From NCBI RefSeq assembly GCF_014356525.2, contig NC_052518.1, positions 9,888,155 through 9,952,154 of the forward strand: DNA of 64,000 bases, written 5' to 3'. A program made the position numbers and the translations under genes. Below are positions 22,877 through 32,603 of the stretch, piece after piece. The notes beneath the pieces are model-generated. The model was not told the DNA's origin. It worked only from the letters and a program-made list of their open reading frames with translations, and searched no databases. Position 1 is the stretch's first letter, and each line of letters opens with the position of its first letter. The DNA is from Nilaparvata lugens. Lineage: Eukaryota > Arthropoda > Insecta > Hemiptera > Delphacidae.

Positions 22877-24021
22877 TTACAGAATGGCAATGGCTTCACC
22901 AATGTTCAAGGCATTGATGAGACGTGGTAGGGTACTTACCACCCATTGAACTAATTTTTCAGAGCTCAGAAAGCCCAGAAGACCTCCCTGTCCCTGTTGA
23001 GATTGTGAGGAGGGAGGTTGTGAACTTCCCGAGTTTGACTCCACTGAAGGTGGTGTCTTTGTTTGGGAAGGGAGAGAGGGGAAGTTCTCTCGAATATTAA
23101 TGATAGGTGAGGAGGGAACCCTTTCCACTGGGATAGATGGAAATTTATTTTTTACTATCACTGGTCGTTCTTTGAGAAAAACTTTTGTCACTTTGTGACT
23201 ACTGGGAGGGGGTGGGGGACTCTGACTGTTCCCTGTAGCCCCCTGAACGGCCGCCGAGTTTTGGCTGGTAGCCTGTTAAGTTGTGCCTGATGTGTTGGAC
23301 ACCCTCTATAGTTGGCTGTGTGCGCTCCTTGTCGTCCTCTTTTTAAATCACAACATATTATGACAGTGTTCAGTTTGTATGTTATGCTTCTTCTGATAAA
23401 AGTAAAAAATGAGTTGCATACTTTGAAGTGTAGATCAGAAATGCATAGGCACGACACTAGACAGAGTAATTATTTGGATGTTCCCTATGTAAGATTGAGA
23501 AAGTAGCAGTGTCAATCTGACGTTCTATCAATAAGAGCTTTCAATAGATTACCGCTGTGTTCCAGGAATCTGAATATATCTGTTTTCAAAACAAAAGTGA
23601 AAAGGATGCTTTTAGAGAACCCACTGTACAGTGTTGGAGAGTTCTTTGATCTCCCTTGTGATATTGTAAATAATTTCTTCCAAGCTGACTGATATATTTA
23701 TATAATTACGAGAATTGTTATGTTATAATATTATTGATTGATGTTTATAGGTATGTTGTAACCTGTATTTTTTTTATATTGAGATGTTTATATGTGACAT
23801 GGCCCACTGTACTATTCTAAGTATTTATCGGCTAATAAATATATTTCTATTTCTATTTCTTGACAGTTCACACAACTGGGCTTCTCTGATTGAAGATTTC
23901 TCTTACAATCACTTGCTTTGTGGTTTTCACCACACTTCACACAACGTGGTGTGTGGAAGCAATTTACAGAAATGTGGCCATATCTCTGGCAATTGAAGCA
24001 TTGAGGTATGCTTGGCTTGGC
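22877..24021 (-). pseudogene. Jockey-type LINE gag (ORF1) with CCHC knuckles, interrupted
   Basis: The minus strand reads 'CFNCQRYGHISVNC', then 'CVKCGENHKASDC', then 'CVNCQ' at the edge of an insertion. It resumes after the insertion with 'GAHTANYRGCP', the third knuckle. Three CCHC knuckles with 'HTANYRGCP' are the signature of Jockey-clade gag. A Pro/Ser/Gln-rich C-terminal region ends at a stop near 22877. One frame slip lies near 23190. Upstream the gag is cut at about 24021 by the 18S-containing repeat. A nested LINE occupies 23332-23858. Confidence 0.75.
23332..23858 (+). mobile_element. 5'-truncated LINE inserted in the gag zinc knuckle
   Basis: The plus-strand frame '...LLLIKVKNELHTLKCRSEMH' with 'HDTRQSNYLDVPYVRLRK' and later 'FNRLPLCSRNLNISVFKTK' is the usual C-terminus of CR1/Jockey-like reverse transcriptases. 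A frame break lies near 23505. The element ends in a simple tail of repeated 'tttcta'. The flanks share only 'cttg', a short possible target duplication. Removing it would make the host gag knuckle continuous, which fixes both edges. Confidence 0.7.
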
Positions 24022-24207
24022 TTAATAACTCAAAACGACATTACACAGAGCTTTATTTGCCCATTTAAACGGTTATTTCATGCTCACAGTTTATTATCAC
24101 AATGGAGATAAGAGTGATTTTTGATTGAAGATTTGTTTGTATTTAAAGTGTGAATGTTTATTTTAGGAAGTGAAAGTAGCTTGAACTGAAAGTCAGTTTG
24201 TTGTTAC
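24022..24207. repeat. Repeat X, copy 1 (partner 30207-30393)
   Basis: About 186 bp beginning 'taataactcaaaacgacatt' is repeated at 30207 with few differences. In both places it runs straight into 18S rRNA-like sequence at 'gggttcgatta'. It is non-coding and its origin is unknown. It does not resemble the part of 18S that would normally precede this point. Confidence 0.75.
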
Positions 24208-24469
24208 GGGTTCGATTAAGGAGAGGGAGCCTGAGAAACGGCTACCACATCCAAGGAAGGAAGCAGGCGCGCAAATTACCCACTCACGGCACGGAGAGGT
24301 AGTGACGGAAAATAACGATATGGGACTCATCTTAGGCCCTGTATTCGGAATGATTGTACTCTAAATCTTTGTACAAGTATCAATTGGAGGGCAAGTCCGG
24401 TGCCAGCAGCCATGGTGATTTCAGCTCCAATAGCGTATTTTGAAGTTGTTGCGGTTATAAAGCTCGTAC
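24208..24469 (+). pseudogene. Degenerate 18S rRNA fragment (about 260 bp)
   Basis: The sequence contains the conserved eukaryotic small-subunit strings 'gggagcctgagaaacggcta', 'gcaggcgcgcaaattaccca', 'gaggtagtgac', 'attggagggcaagtc' and 'ggtgccagcagcc', ending with '...gttgcggtt' and 'agctcgta'. These are collinear with the 5' domain of 18S rRNA up to the 530-loop region. Several substitutions in invariant positions (for example 'ccatggtgatttcag' where 'ccgcggtaattccag' is universal) show it is a pseudogene. A shorter copy lies at 30394-30503. Confidence 0.9.
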
Positions 24470-25070
24470 AATGAATGAAGATTCACCAAGATACAAGATG
24501 AGTAAATTGATGAGACATACAAATGTGTGTGGAATTATGGCCAAGTTACAGTAAACACAAACTATCTATGGACTTGGATCATGTCAGAAAAGTGAACTCA
24601 CCAGTATCCATGCAAGAGTGAATGATGCAAAAAACAGTTATTCAGAGTCATCAAGGAGTATGGCGCAGTTAGGCAAGCCAACTGACGTCCATTGGTTATG
24701 ATAAAATAAAAGCGCCCCTTCCATTTCTGATCGTGACTCTGCTTTACTTTCTGTAAGTGCTCTCCTAGTTCCCACCACATTTTTCTCATCTTTCTGCAGG
24801 CAAGGAGAAGCGCACCTAGAGCGTACACACTGGGACCCAAAAGATGGTGAACTATTCCTGGCCAGGATGAAGTCAGGAGAAACCCTGATGGCTGTCCGCA
24901 GCGATTCTGACGTGCAAATCGATCGTCTGAGCTGGGTATAGGGGACTAATCTGAAGTACTGTAATTAAACATTAGTCACATAGAATATATTTTTTCAAGT
25001 CAAAAGTACCTATGTGCACTCAGTCAAAAGTACCTATGTGCAAGGGCCTGTGTTGATTCGAAGACAAGGA
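24470..25070. other. Spacer with a 24-bp tandem duplication
   Basis: 'gtcaaaagtacctatgtgca' occurs twice in tandem at about 24999-25042. The minus-strand open frame at 24598-24840 has no recognisable family. Confidence 0.5.
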
Positions 25071-25078
25071 ACAATATA

Positions 25079-25228
25079 TTACTCCTGTAGAAATTCATCC
25101 ACAGAATAATATGGCCTTTCAACCAACAGCCTCTTCAACAATCCTCTGTATTTTCGCAAGTCCTTCATGTCTTTAATATCCTGAGGGAGCCTATTATATA
25201 TTTTTGGGCCCATATATTGCGGACATTT
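25079..25228 (-). pseudogene. LINE reverse-transcriptase C-terminal fragment
   Basis: The minus strand reads 'GPKIYNRLPQDIKDMKDLRK' followed by 'LLKRLLVERPYYSVDEFLQE' and a stop at 25079-25081. This is the standard C-terminal end of CR1/Jockey-like LINE ORF2 ('GPK.WN.LP..I......FK..LK..LL....YSV.EF'). Nothing upstream keeps the frame, so it is a 5'-truncated remnant. Confidence 0.65.
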
Positions 25229-26150
25229 TGCAAACATGTATTATTTGATCATTGTAGGTGAAGTTTGGTAGGTTGAGTGTATGTACAGATCTTCAAGATA
25301 TACAGTAAAGGCAGTGTAAGTGACGGCAGTAACACATCCAAGGAAGGCAGGAGTGAAAAACTGATCATTAAAATTGTTATAAACAAACCTAGATTGTACT
25401 CAACCGAGATGGTTTTTAGTGACTTTAAGGTAATGACAATAACTATATAACAAAAACCATAATTGAATACTACTTGATAAAATATTAATCTTATTTTCCT
25501 CGCACTTCAAACTCAATAATTAATATCATTCAAGGCCCACTGCAAATAGATAAATCACATATCAGACCAATATTGAATCATTAAGAAAAGATCTATATAA
25601 GTACTAAAATAATAAACCTTATTCTGGATGACTAAAAATGCTTATTGCAGATTAGTAGAACAACTAAACTTGATATAGAAAACTGGACTCACAGTAACTT
25701 GTTTTTCCATATCAACTTATAAGGCTCCAGAGTTCCTATCTTATCCTCCCATTCTACCCTTTTTCGATCCCCTTCACTATTTATTTCTTCCTTTTATACC
25801 CTCTACCAGCCTTTAACATGAAAAACCATTGTTGGCTAGGTATTATTCCTCCTTTCTTTCTTTTCAGCACACTTCACCATTTTTGTAATTAAAAAAAATC
25901 TGTTTTGTATTTTTCGAAATTTGTATTTTGGTTGTATTGTTTTGTAGGCCTATATTGATTTATTTTTTGTATCTTTTGTTGATTAGAATAAAGTTCTCAG
26001 CTTCACACAGCAAGGAGAGCTTTTACACTGCCTTGAAGAACTTCATTTTTGCTTTCAAGCAAACCTCTTTTACATTCCAATCTGGGTATTGTGCAAATGG
26101 TAGAAGGTGTTAATATAATAACCTTTCTCACTCTATTAAAGAGCTTCCAG
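25229..26150. other. AT-rich spacer
   Basis: No coding region is recognised. A patch near 25335-25356 ('cacatccaaggaaggcagga') resembles part of the 18S fragment but is too short to call. Confidence 0.45.
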
Positions 26151-26152
26151 TT

Positions 26153-26443
26153 GCATCTTTCCATTACTGCTCGGGACAATTCTCAAGTATTTCAGATGAT
26201 TGACTTGCTCTAATCCCTTGCCTCCTCACAATATTCATTTCCTCAGTATAATCTGTTATATTTGAATTGCTGTTCAAGACAGTTCCCGAGTATTCGAAAT
26301 GATTGACTTGCTGTAAGCGCTCGCCACAACTCACAATATCCATTTCCTAAGAATTTCCTGTTATCTTTCCATTGCTGCTCAAGATGGTTCTCAAGTATTC
26401 GAAATGATTTACTTGCTCTAATCGCTCAATCCCAACTCAATAT
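26153..26443. repeat. Tandem repeat, period about 105 bp, nearly 3 copies
   Basis: Units starting near 26157, 26262 and 26364 share 'caagtattcgaaatgattga' (with variants), 'cttgctctaatcgctc' and 'ccatttcct'. Divergence between units is moderate. No clear frame is conserved on either strand. Confidence 0.7.
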
Positions 26444-26580
26444 GTCAGAAATCCCACCACTTAAGATGCCACAAGCTGTCAGGGAGAAGCTCATTATCAC
26501 GTAATCACTTATTGTCCTATATTCCCGCCCAGGCCAGTACAGTCTCAGACCAATGTCTTGTTTACCAAGTGGCTCCAAGG

Positions 26581-26679
26581 AAGAGAGCAGCAGGAGAAGG
26601 AAATTCTGAAAGAAAGAAAAGAGCAGCAGAAGAAAATTCTGAAAGAAAGAAGAGAGCAGCAGAAGAAAATTCTTCCGCG
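26581..26679 (+). repeat. 33-bp in-frame tandem repeat inside an open frame (26558-26767)
   Basis: Three copies of a 33-bp unit encode 11-residue repeats of the type 'REQQKKILKER' in one frame and 'KKRAAEENSER' in another. The first frame would be a charged helix or coiled coil. The alternative frame (26512-26859) ends 'RRSTRMKL', which resembles ends of some retrotransposon pol proteins. Neither frame has a recognisable family or clear exon boundaries. Confidence 0.55.
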
Positions 26680-26689
26680 GCTGCTGACT

Positions 26690-27129
26690 CAAGGAGGAAT
26701 CGTTTCCCAAGTAACTACTGTTCTAAGCTGTTCACACAATCCTCGAGCAGGAATCAACATGAGATAAACAATTGCAAATTGAATCCTACTATAAATGAAA
26801 AAACCATGACAGATGAAGAGGAACAGGAACCTAGAAGATCTACGAGAATGAAACTCTAAAAAATAATAGATGTTAAAAACTTGTATTTCTCCTGGAATTA
26901 GGTTTAAATAATTTGATGTTTTATGTTTAATTTCAATCAAGTTGACATTAAAGATAATATTAATGCGATTTATTTCGACAAAAAATATGTTATTTTTGAA
27001 TAATAATTAGCAGCTTCTAACGAAGTGTGGAGAGTGAAGAGAACTATTCAATCAATGTAGATCTCGCAGTGTTAGTTATCACTGAATGTATTCATTTACT
27101 TGACTATAGACAGTGTTGCCAAGTTTCAG
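26690..27129. other. AT-rich spacer
   Basis: Nothing is recognised apart from the end of the open frame mentioned for the 33-bp repeat. Confidence 0.4.
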
Positions 27130-27134
27130 TACAG

Positions 27135-27480
27135 TAACTTCCTTCTTCTTCTTCTTCTACCTTTCAGCGTTTAGGCATCTCTGCCTGTTCCATACCTCAT
27201 TTCTGCCCATTGTTTTCTTGGACAGCCTCGGTCTCTCTTGCCTACTGGCTGGTAGTTGAGTACCAATTTTGGTAATCTGTCTTCCTCCATCCTATTCACA
27301 TGCTGGTACCATTTAAACCTACTATGAGATATCTTTTCATTTATATAGAAGCCATTAAGTTGTTTTCTTATTTCAGTATTCCTGAAATGATCTTTTCGGC
27401 TGCACCCATAGGTTCTTCAGAGAAATCTCATTTCAGATGCCTGTAGTCTACTTCCCATTGAAAGAGTAACTTCCTTTGAA
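27135..27480 (-). pseudogene. LINE 3' end (RT C-terminus and 'GRPRK' tail), single unit
   Basis: On the minus strand this matches the LINE at 33340-33890: an RT tail region with the 'RNLWVQPK' type stretch, then the terminal 'GRPRK' coding segment. It contains only one copy of the terminal unit that is tandemly expanded at 33 kb and 48-50 kb. The frame is broken. Confidence 0.6.
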
Positions 27481-27854
27481 AGAAAAAACCTGTAGACTTC
27501 CAGTTTCAAACATCATAGACAAACATGTGATGATAAATACAGGTTATGTACCCAATTTAGTAGTATATAAACTCAAAAAGCATATACAAATTCGTGGACA
27601 ACATACTCATTGAGCATACACCTTTTGTAGTCCCGTTTGGTCAGTCCAACCGGCAAAGTGTGTGTACAATGTGTGTATTCAGAAGTGACGCGGATCTGGT
27701 GGATTTTCTCTCTAAGCGTGAGTATGTGAACTCTAGATGCAAAACGGGGTGACTTTTGAAAAAAGTGTGTGAAGTAGTAATTCGGATCCAGAACAGTCCT
27801 AGAAGTCGTTTTGTTAGGATGCACACTGAGTTAGAAAACGGGCACATCCTTACA

Positions 27855-27890
27855 AACACACACACACACACACACACTCTCACACATCTC
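27855..27890. repeat. CA microsatellite
   Basis: There are about 12 CA units followed by a CT/CA mix. The minus-strand 'VCVCVCV' frame is an artefact of it. Confidence 0.85.
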
Positions 27891-27966
27891 AAAATAATGG
27901 AAGTATTATAATAGGATGGGATTCATATAATTACAGAAAAATTACTCTCAATAGTTTCAGGCAAAC

Positions 27967-28321
27967 GTCCAGAAAGTCATTTAAATATTTTTTTCAAGTA
28001 TTTTGTTCTCAATATTACTTATAAAATCAGGTGAATCCTTGAAAAAATTATGATCTCAACAAGACAAAGGATTTCTGAAAAAATGTTTTACGCCCTGGGG
28101 TTTTCAACTGCACTTCTAGTTCTGTATACATTATCAATATCAAACATTTTCCGACTTCGATTGCCTGATAGAATGTAAAAGGACATTTAAAACATATTTA
28201 TAGCACAATGACAGACAATTGGAATATGGGGAAAATGGATAAAGAGTGTTCGATCCTTCTCACACCCTTCATACACTATGGCTTTTTGTAGTACAATTAG
28301 AGGTGCTAGATGGGTTTTGTA
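27967..28321 (+). repeat. 355-bp inverted duplication, copy 1, with a 42-residue membrane-anchor-like frame
   Basis: This segment is repeated in inverted orientation at 30505-30858. It contains an ATG frame (28050-28178) with a basic start 'MISTRQRISEKM', then a hydrophobic stretch 'FYALGFSTALLVLYTL', as in the anchor of a type II membrane protein. It stops shortly after. The same peptide is kept in the other copy ('MVSTRQRMSEKM...'). It may be a captured first coding exon of a membrane protein or part of an unrecognised transposon. Confidence 0.6.
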
Positions 28322-29081
28322 GGTGGATCCCCAGCAACCAATGCCATAACTTGATTTGGAATGTACCAGAGCACAAAGTTACCAAAGCACAACTGAAGGA
28401 AGGAATTTTCCAAGATGATAGAACTTTTTAAGAAGATGGCAGAGGGAATTTTCACAATATTTGACAGGATGATATGTTGATTATGTTGTCTGTTGTGATA
28501 TATAGGGTGATGCTAGGGTGTTACTCAAAAGTTTGCTTATTTAGCTCTCAATGTGATGCGGTTGTGTGCTCTCTCTCTCTCTACAAGACCACATTTCAAC
28601 TCCACTAAATCTCAAACTGATCTTGAAAAAAGTTTCAATACTAAAATCTTGAGAGATCAATCCCATGAAGTAGAATATCCCCATACAGAGAGAAATAGTT
28701 ATATTAGAGATAAAATACTAAGTGATAATATGCAGTATAGAAATTGGTCATATCAATGGAAAAATATTTCTGTAGTTCTTTGTCTAAATTTATAATCCTG
28801 AAGGATTGATTAACCTTTACCAAAGGTTGAATTGGACTCCATGAACCCAATCTATAGTGCGAATTTTACAGGAGAACATAGTTGCCACGTTTCCTTTCCC
28901 AAAGCTTCCTATAGTAGGTAGAGAGGTGAAGGTGGGTGAGAAGTAGTGGAATATTGTTTGGAATATTTGGACTCATATCTTCAACGTGAAAGCATAAGCT
29001 GTATTTTCAAAAATTAGTGTTTTTTGTATTTTCTTGCATGTGGTACTATGCTGGACACATCAACCTATTTTTGTAAATTTC
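28322..29081. other. Spacer without recognisable gene
   Basis: The plus-strand open frame at 28553-28795 has no recognisable family. A CT run lies near 28570-28582. Confidence 0.4.
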
Positions 29082-29605
29082 TCTAATCGGACCCTAAAAC
29101 GCAATAAGTAGTAGTGTTTTTCAAGATCAAATCCATCAACACTGCGAAATATTGTACGCCTGTCGCCAAAACAAAGTCTTGCAACATTTCACAGCATAAG
29201 ATTGATCGATCTTGAAAAAACGATATTAAAATTTTGTAATTTTGGTAAGGAACTGTACTAAATCAATTTTTAATTGAAACCTATCAATCATCAGCATAGA
29301 AAAGGCAATAGTTCACGATACATTTATCAAAGAATAATTAAAGTTCATGCTGAACACATTATGAGTGATAATAATGTGCGTGAATGATGTCGAAAAATTA
29401 GAGACATTAGTTGAAATGACTTCCGGAATCGTTGCGATCCATGACAACTCGGCCTTACAGAACTCTTGACATGACTTTAAAGGCAGAGAATCTAAACTGA
29501 TGAGGAAGTCGAAAACCTGGTCATAGCCCACTAAAACTCATCTGGCGGCAACATTTCATAATGAGATAAACACTACTTATTGCATTGTAGAGTCTGATTA
29601 GAAAA
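29082..29605. mobile_element. Possible TIR element, about 520 bp
   Basis: 'ctaatcggaccctaaaacgc' followed by 'aataagtagt' at 29082 is mirrored by the inverse near 29570-29604 ('actacttattgcattgtaga', then 'gtctgattag'). The arms are about 35 bp with mismatches. It is non-coding. Boundaries are approximate. Confidence 0.45.
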
Positions 29606-30206
29606 GCGATGTTAACGAAACGATACTGGCTAGTGGATTTCCGATATGGATTTGTCTAGTATAATTACCCAGAATATAATTATAGTACTAGTAGCAACAT
29701 CACACACCACACTGTGAAATGTTGTACGCCTGTCGCTCAGCCTTCACAACATTTCACAGAGTTATATGCTGGCTGACTTGCTTATAAGCTTCAGACTCTA
29801 TAAGATTTTGTTAGGATAAGAATGATTTTCATATGACCGCTTATTTTGAAATCTTGTGGGACCCCAAAAGCAATATGATAAAATATGGATGAAATCAGAT
29901 GGGAATTGGAAGTTTTTCAAGGTTCTAGGGCAGAGAAGCGAGGAAAATGAAACGATACTGGCTAGTAAGATCTCCTAGATAGATTTCCCTGGTATAATTA
30001 TACAGAAGATAATGGAGTAGCAAATTCACACACCACGCTGTGAAATAATGTATGTCTGTCGCTCAGTCTTGTTTGTTTTTATGAGTCAGTTTGTTTTTAT
30101 GGGTTCGATTCCAAAGATTATTAGAAGGATGTTGTTGTCCATCTCTTTATTATGAACAACAATCAAATATGGTATGAAACACTGATACAACTTGACTAAA
30201 TATTGA

Positions 30207-30393
30207 CTTTTAATAACTCAAAACGACATTACACAGGGCTTTATTGGCCCATTAAAACGGTTATTTCATGCTCACAGTTTCTTATCACATTGGAGATAAG
30301 AGTGATTTTCGATTGATTGTTTGAATTTAAAGTGTAAATGTTCATTTTAAGAAATGAAAGTAGGTTGAACTGAAAGAGTCAGTTTGTTGTTAT
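30207..30393. repeat. Repeat X, copy 2
   Basis: This matches 24022-24207 and again leads directly into 18S-like sequence. Just upstream, at about 30085-30108, there is an additional short echo of the junction ('atgggttcgattcc'). Confidence 0.7.
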
Positions 30394-30503
30394 GGGTTCG
30401 ATTACGGAGAGGGAGCCTGAGAAATGGCTACCACATTCAAGGAAGGCAGCAGGCGCGCAAATTACCCAATCACGGCACGGAGAGGTAGTGACGAAAAATA
30501 ACG
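30394..30503 (+). pseudogene. 18S rRNA fragment, short copy (about 110 bp)
   Basis: It contains 'gggagcctgagaaatggcta', 'gcaggcgcgcaaattaccca' and 'ggtagtgacgaaaaataacg', collinear with the first part of the 24208-24469 fragment. It stops abruptly at 30503, where the inverted-repeat segment starts. It is too short and isolated to be functional. Confidence 0.85.
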
Positions 30504-30504
30504 C

Positions 30505-30858
30505 TACAAAACCCATCTAGCACCTCTAATTGTACTACAAAAAGTCATAGTGTATGAAGGGTGTGAGAAGGATCGAACACTCTTCATCCATTTTCCCCAT
30601 ATTCCAACTGTCTGCCATTGTGCTATAAATATGTTTTAAATGTCCTTTTATATTCTATCAGGCAATCGAAGTCGTTAAATATTTGAGATTGATAATGTAT
30701 ACAGAACTAGAAGTGCAGTTGAAAACCCCAGGGCATAGAACATTTTTTCAGACATCCTTTGTCTTGTTGAGACCATCATTTTTTTCAAGGATTCACCTGA
30801 TTTTATAAGTAATATTGAGAACAAAATACTTGAAAAAATATTTAAATGACTTTTGGAC
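30505..30858 (-). repeat. 355-bp inverted duplication, copy 2
   Basis: This is the reverse complement of 27967-28321 with few differences. The membrane-anchor-like frame is kept for about 32 residues, then ends earlier than in copy 1. It abuts the 18S fragment with no spacer. Confidence 0.75.
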
Positions 30859-31080
30859 TCCCCCAAAAGCAATATGATAAAACATGGATGAAATCAGATG
30901 GGACTTGGAAGTTTTTTTTCAAGGTTATTGAGCAGAGAAGCGAGGAAAATGAAACGATACTGGCTAGTAAGATTTCCCACATAGATTTCCCTGGTATAAT
31001 TATACAGAAGATAATCGAGTAGCAACATCACACACCACACTGTGAAATATTGTATGTCTGTCGCTCAGTCTTCACAAATC

Positions 31081-31733
31081 AAATAATTTTTTATTTTGAC
31101 AAGAAGAACGATAAGATAATTAAGATAATTTACTATCACTAACTCTGTGAAATAAAGATAACACTATACAGTTAGTTCCTATCAGATCAAAACTACTACT
31201 TTCTAAACTATTCTTAATTTGTTTACAAGTAGGTGAAAAAAGTGTTCTAATGCTACACTCACACACTCAAACATATTTCTCTTTTAAATCTTTATGTTCT
31301 AAAATGAATAGTCGTCAATGTCAATGTCAATGTCAAAGTCATAGGGGAAAAAACTGTTTTTTCAGAACACAAATATTGTAAATAATAATTGAATGTTTAA
31401 AATGACTTTCAAATCCTGTAACTGGGCTTCACTAAAGCTAATTCTTTTAAATTTTTGACAAAGCTATTCAACTGGCAAGCATATAATTCTAGTTTCTGGA
31501 CGCTTTGATGAGGACCTTTTTGGCCGTCTTGCTAGTCTCTGGCTCCAGTCCTTTCTCGACCACGATGTGACGTGATTCCTTCATTGAGCCACAAAGCACT
31601 TGGGACAGTGATCATCTGGTTGCAGACAGTGCCTCGTCATCTTCGTCCGTGTTTCTAAGTGAAAAATTCTAGTTTTTCTCGATGACTCTTTTCTAGTGAG
31701 GATAATTATATGTTTTCCCCCTGACCATACGAA
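31081..31733. other. Spacer without recognisable gene
   Basis: There is a small 'gtcaat' hexamer run near 31315-31340. No coding region is recognised. The minus-strand frame at 31581-31766 has no family resemblance. Confidence 0.4.
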
Positions 31734-32603
31734 TATACAGAGTGTTTCAGAAGTAGTGTCGAACATTTAAGGATATTGTTTCTGGATGATAGGAGACTAC
31801 AAATGTCGTATTTGTAGTGTGCAAAACTCAGCGGCTATCCTAAAAGCTACCATTTTTTTCAACTAATTAATTATCATCTCAAGAACAAAATTTTGTATTG
31901 ATCTAAAATTTGGCATGAATATTTATGCTAATGAAGACTCAACTTTAAAAAAAAAAGTAATAATTTTCTATGTAAATTTTCAAAATGGCGGCCATTTTTA
32001 ATTTTTTATGACAAATTTCACGAAAACTGTTCACTTTACAGAAAATTTACTTAAGACAAAAAGTTGGCAAATTTTATCAAGATTTCAAGGATACCTCATT
32101 TATCAAGATTGTTCAAAGAATAACAGAGAAATTAATTCTTTTCGTAATGCATGCATGACCACTTTTCACCATTTAGACATCAATATTGAATTTTTAATTC
32201 CAATAAATTGTAGTTAAGATGAAGCTTTGAAACTCTGTATGACTCCATATGGACATACAACTGATTTTACAATGTTTTTCAGATGATCTTGCTTGTCATG
32301 TGAAAGTATGATTGTAGGAAAATAATCAATTTCTCTGTTATTCTTTTTACGTTTTAAATTTACATGGAAAATTTTTCATTTTATTTTTTAAAGTTGAGAC
32401 TCCATTGCAAAATATTCATGCCAAATTTTAGATTAATACAACATTTCATTCTTGAGATGAAAATTCTCAAGTGAAAAAACAAAATGACGGCTATAAGGAC
32501 AACCGCAGAGTTTTGGACACTTCAAATATGACATTTGTAGTCTCCTATCATCCAGTAACAATACCCTAGAATGTTCGACACTACTTCTGAAACACCCTGT
32601 ATA
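31734..32603. mobile_element. TIR element, 870 bp ('tatacag(a/g)gtgtttcag')
   Basis: The left end 'tatacagagtgtttcagaag' and the right end 'cttctgaaacaccctgtata' are inverted. The arms continue for about 130 bp through 'gataggagactacaaatg' and its inverse. A further inner inverted pair surrounds 'caaaattttgtattgatcta'-like sequence. Open frames inside have no recognisable domain. A single similar terminus ('cagaaacaccctgtac') occurs near 34480. Confidence 0.75.

Larger units (their letters stand above)
29630..31080. repeat. Locally repeated units with a 'tgtgaaat...atttcaca' hairpin
   Basis: A unit containing 'gaaacgatactggctagt', 'tagatttccctggtataatt' and 'cacaccacactgtgaaat' occurs near 29633, 29940 and 30950. 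The last two share about 200 bp (29870-30070 and 30863-31075) and flank the repeat X, 18S and inverted-repeat block. A hairpin 'ctgtgaaatgttgt...acaacatttcacag' is intact at 29711-29760, with relatives at 29145, 30030 and 31040. It is non-coding. Confidence 0.65.

Noticed and set aside
24208..24469. Functional 18S rRNA gene
   Set aside because: Only about 260 bp is present, it carries substitutions at invariant positions, and no flanking rDNA was found.
29711..29762. Hairpin 'ctgtgaaatg...catttcacag' considered as a structured ncRNA or hammerhead ribozyme
   Set aside because: No hammerhead core (CUGAUGA...GAAA) was found near any of the four copies. It is better treated as a repeat-associated hairpin.
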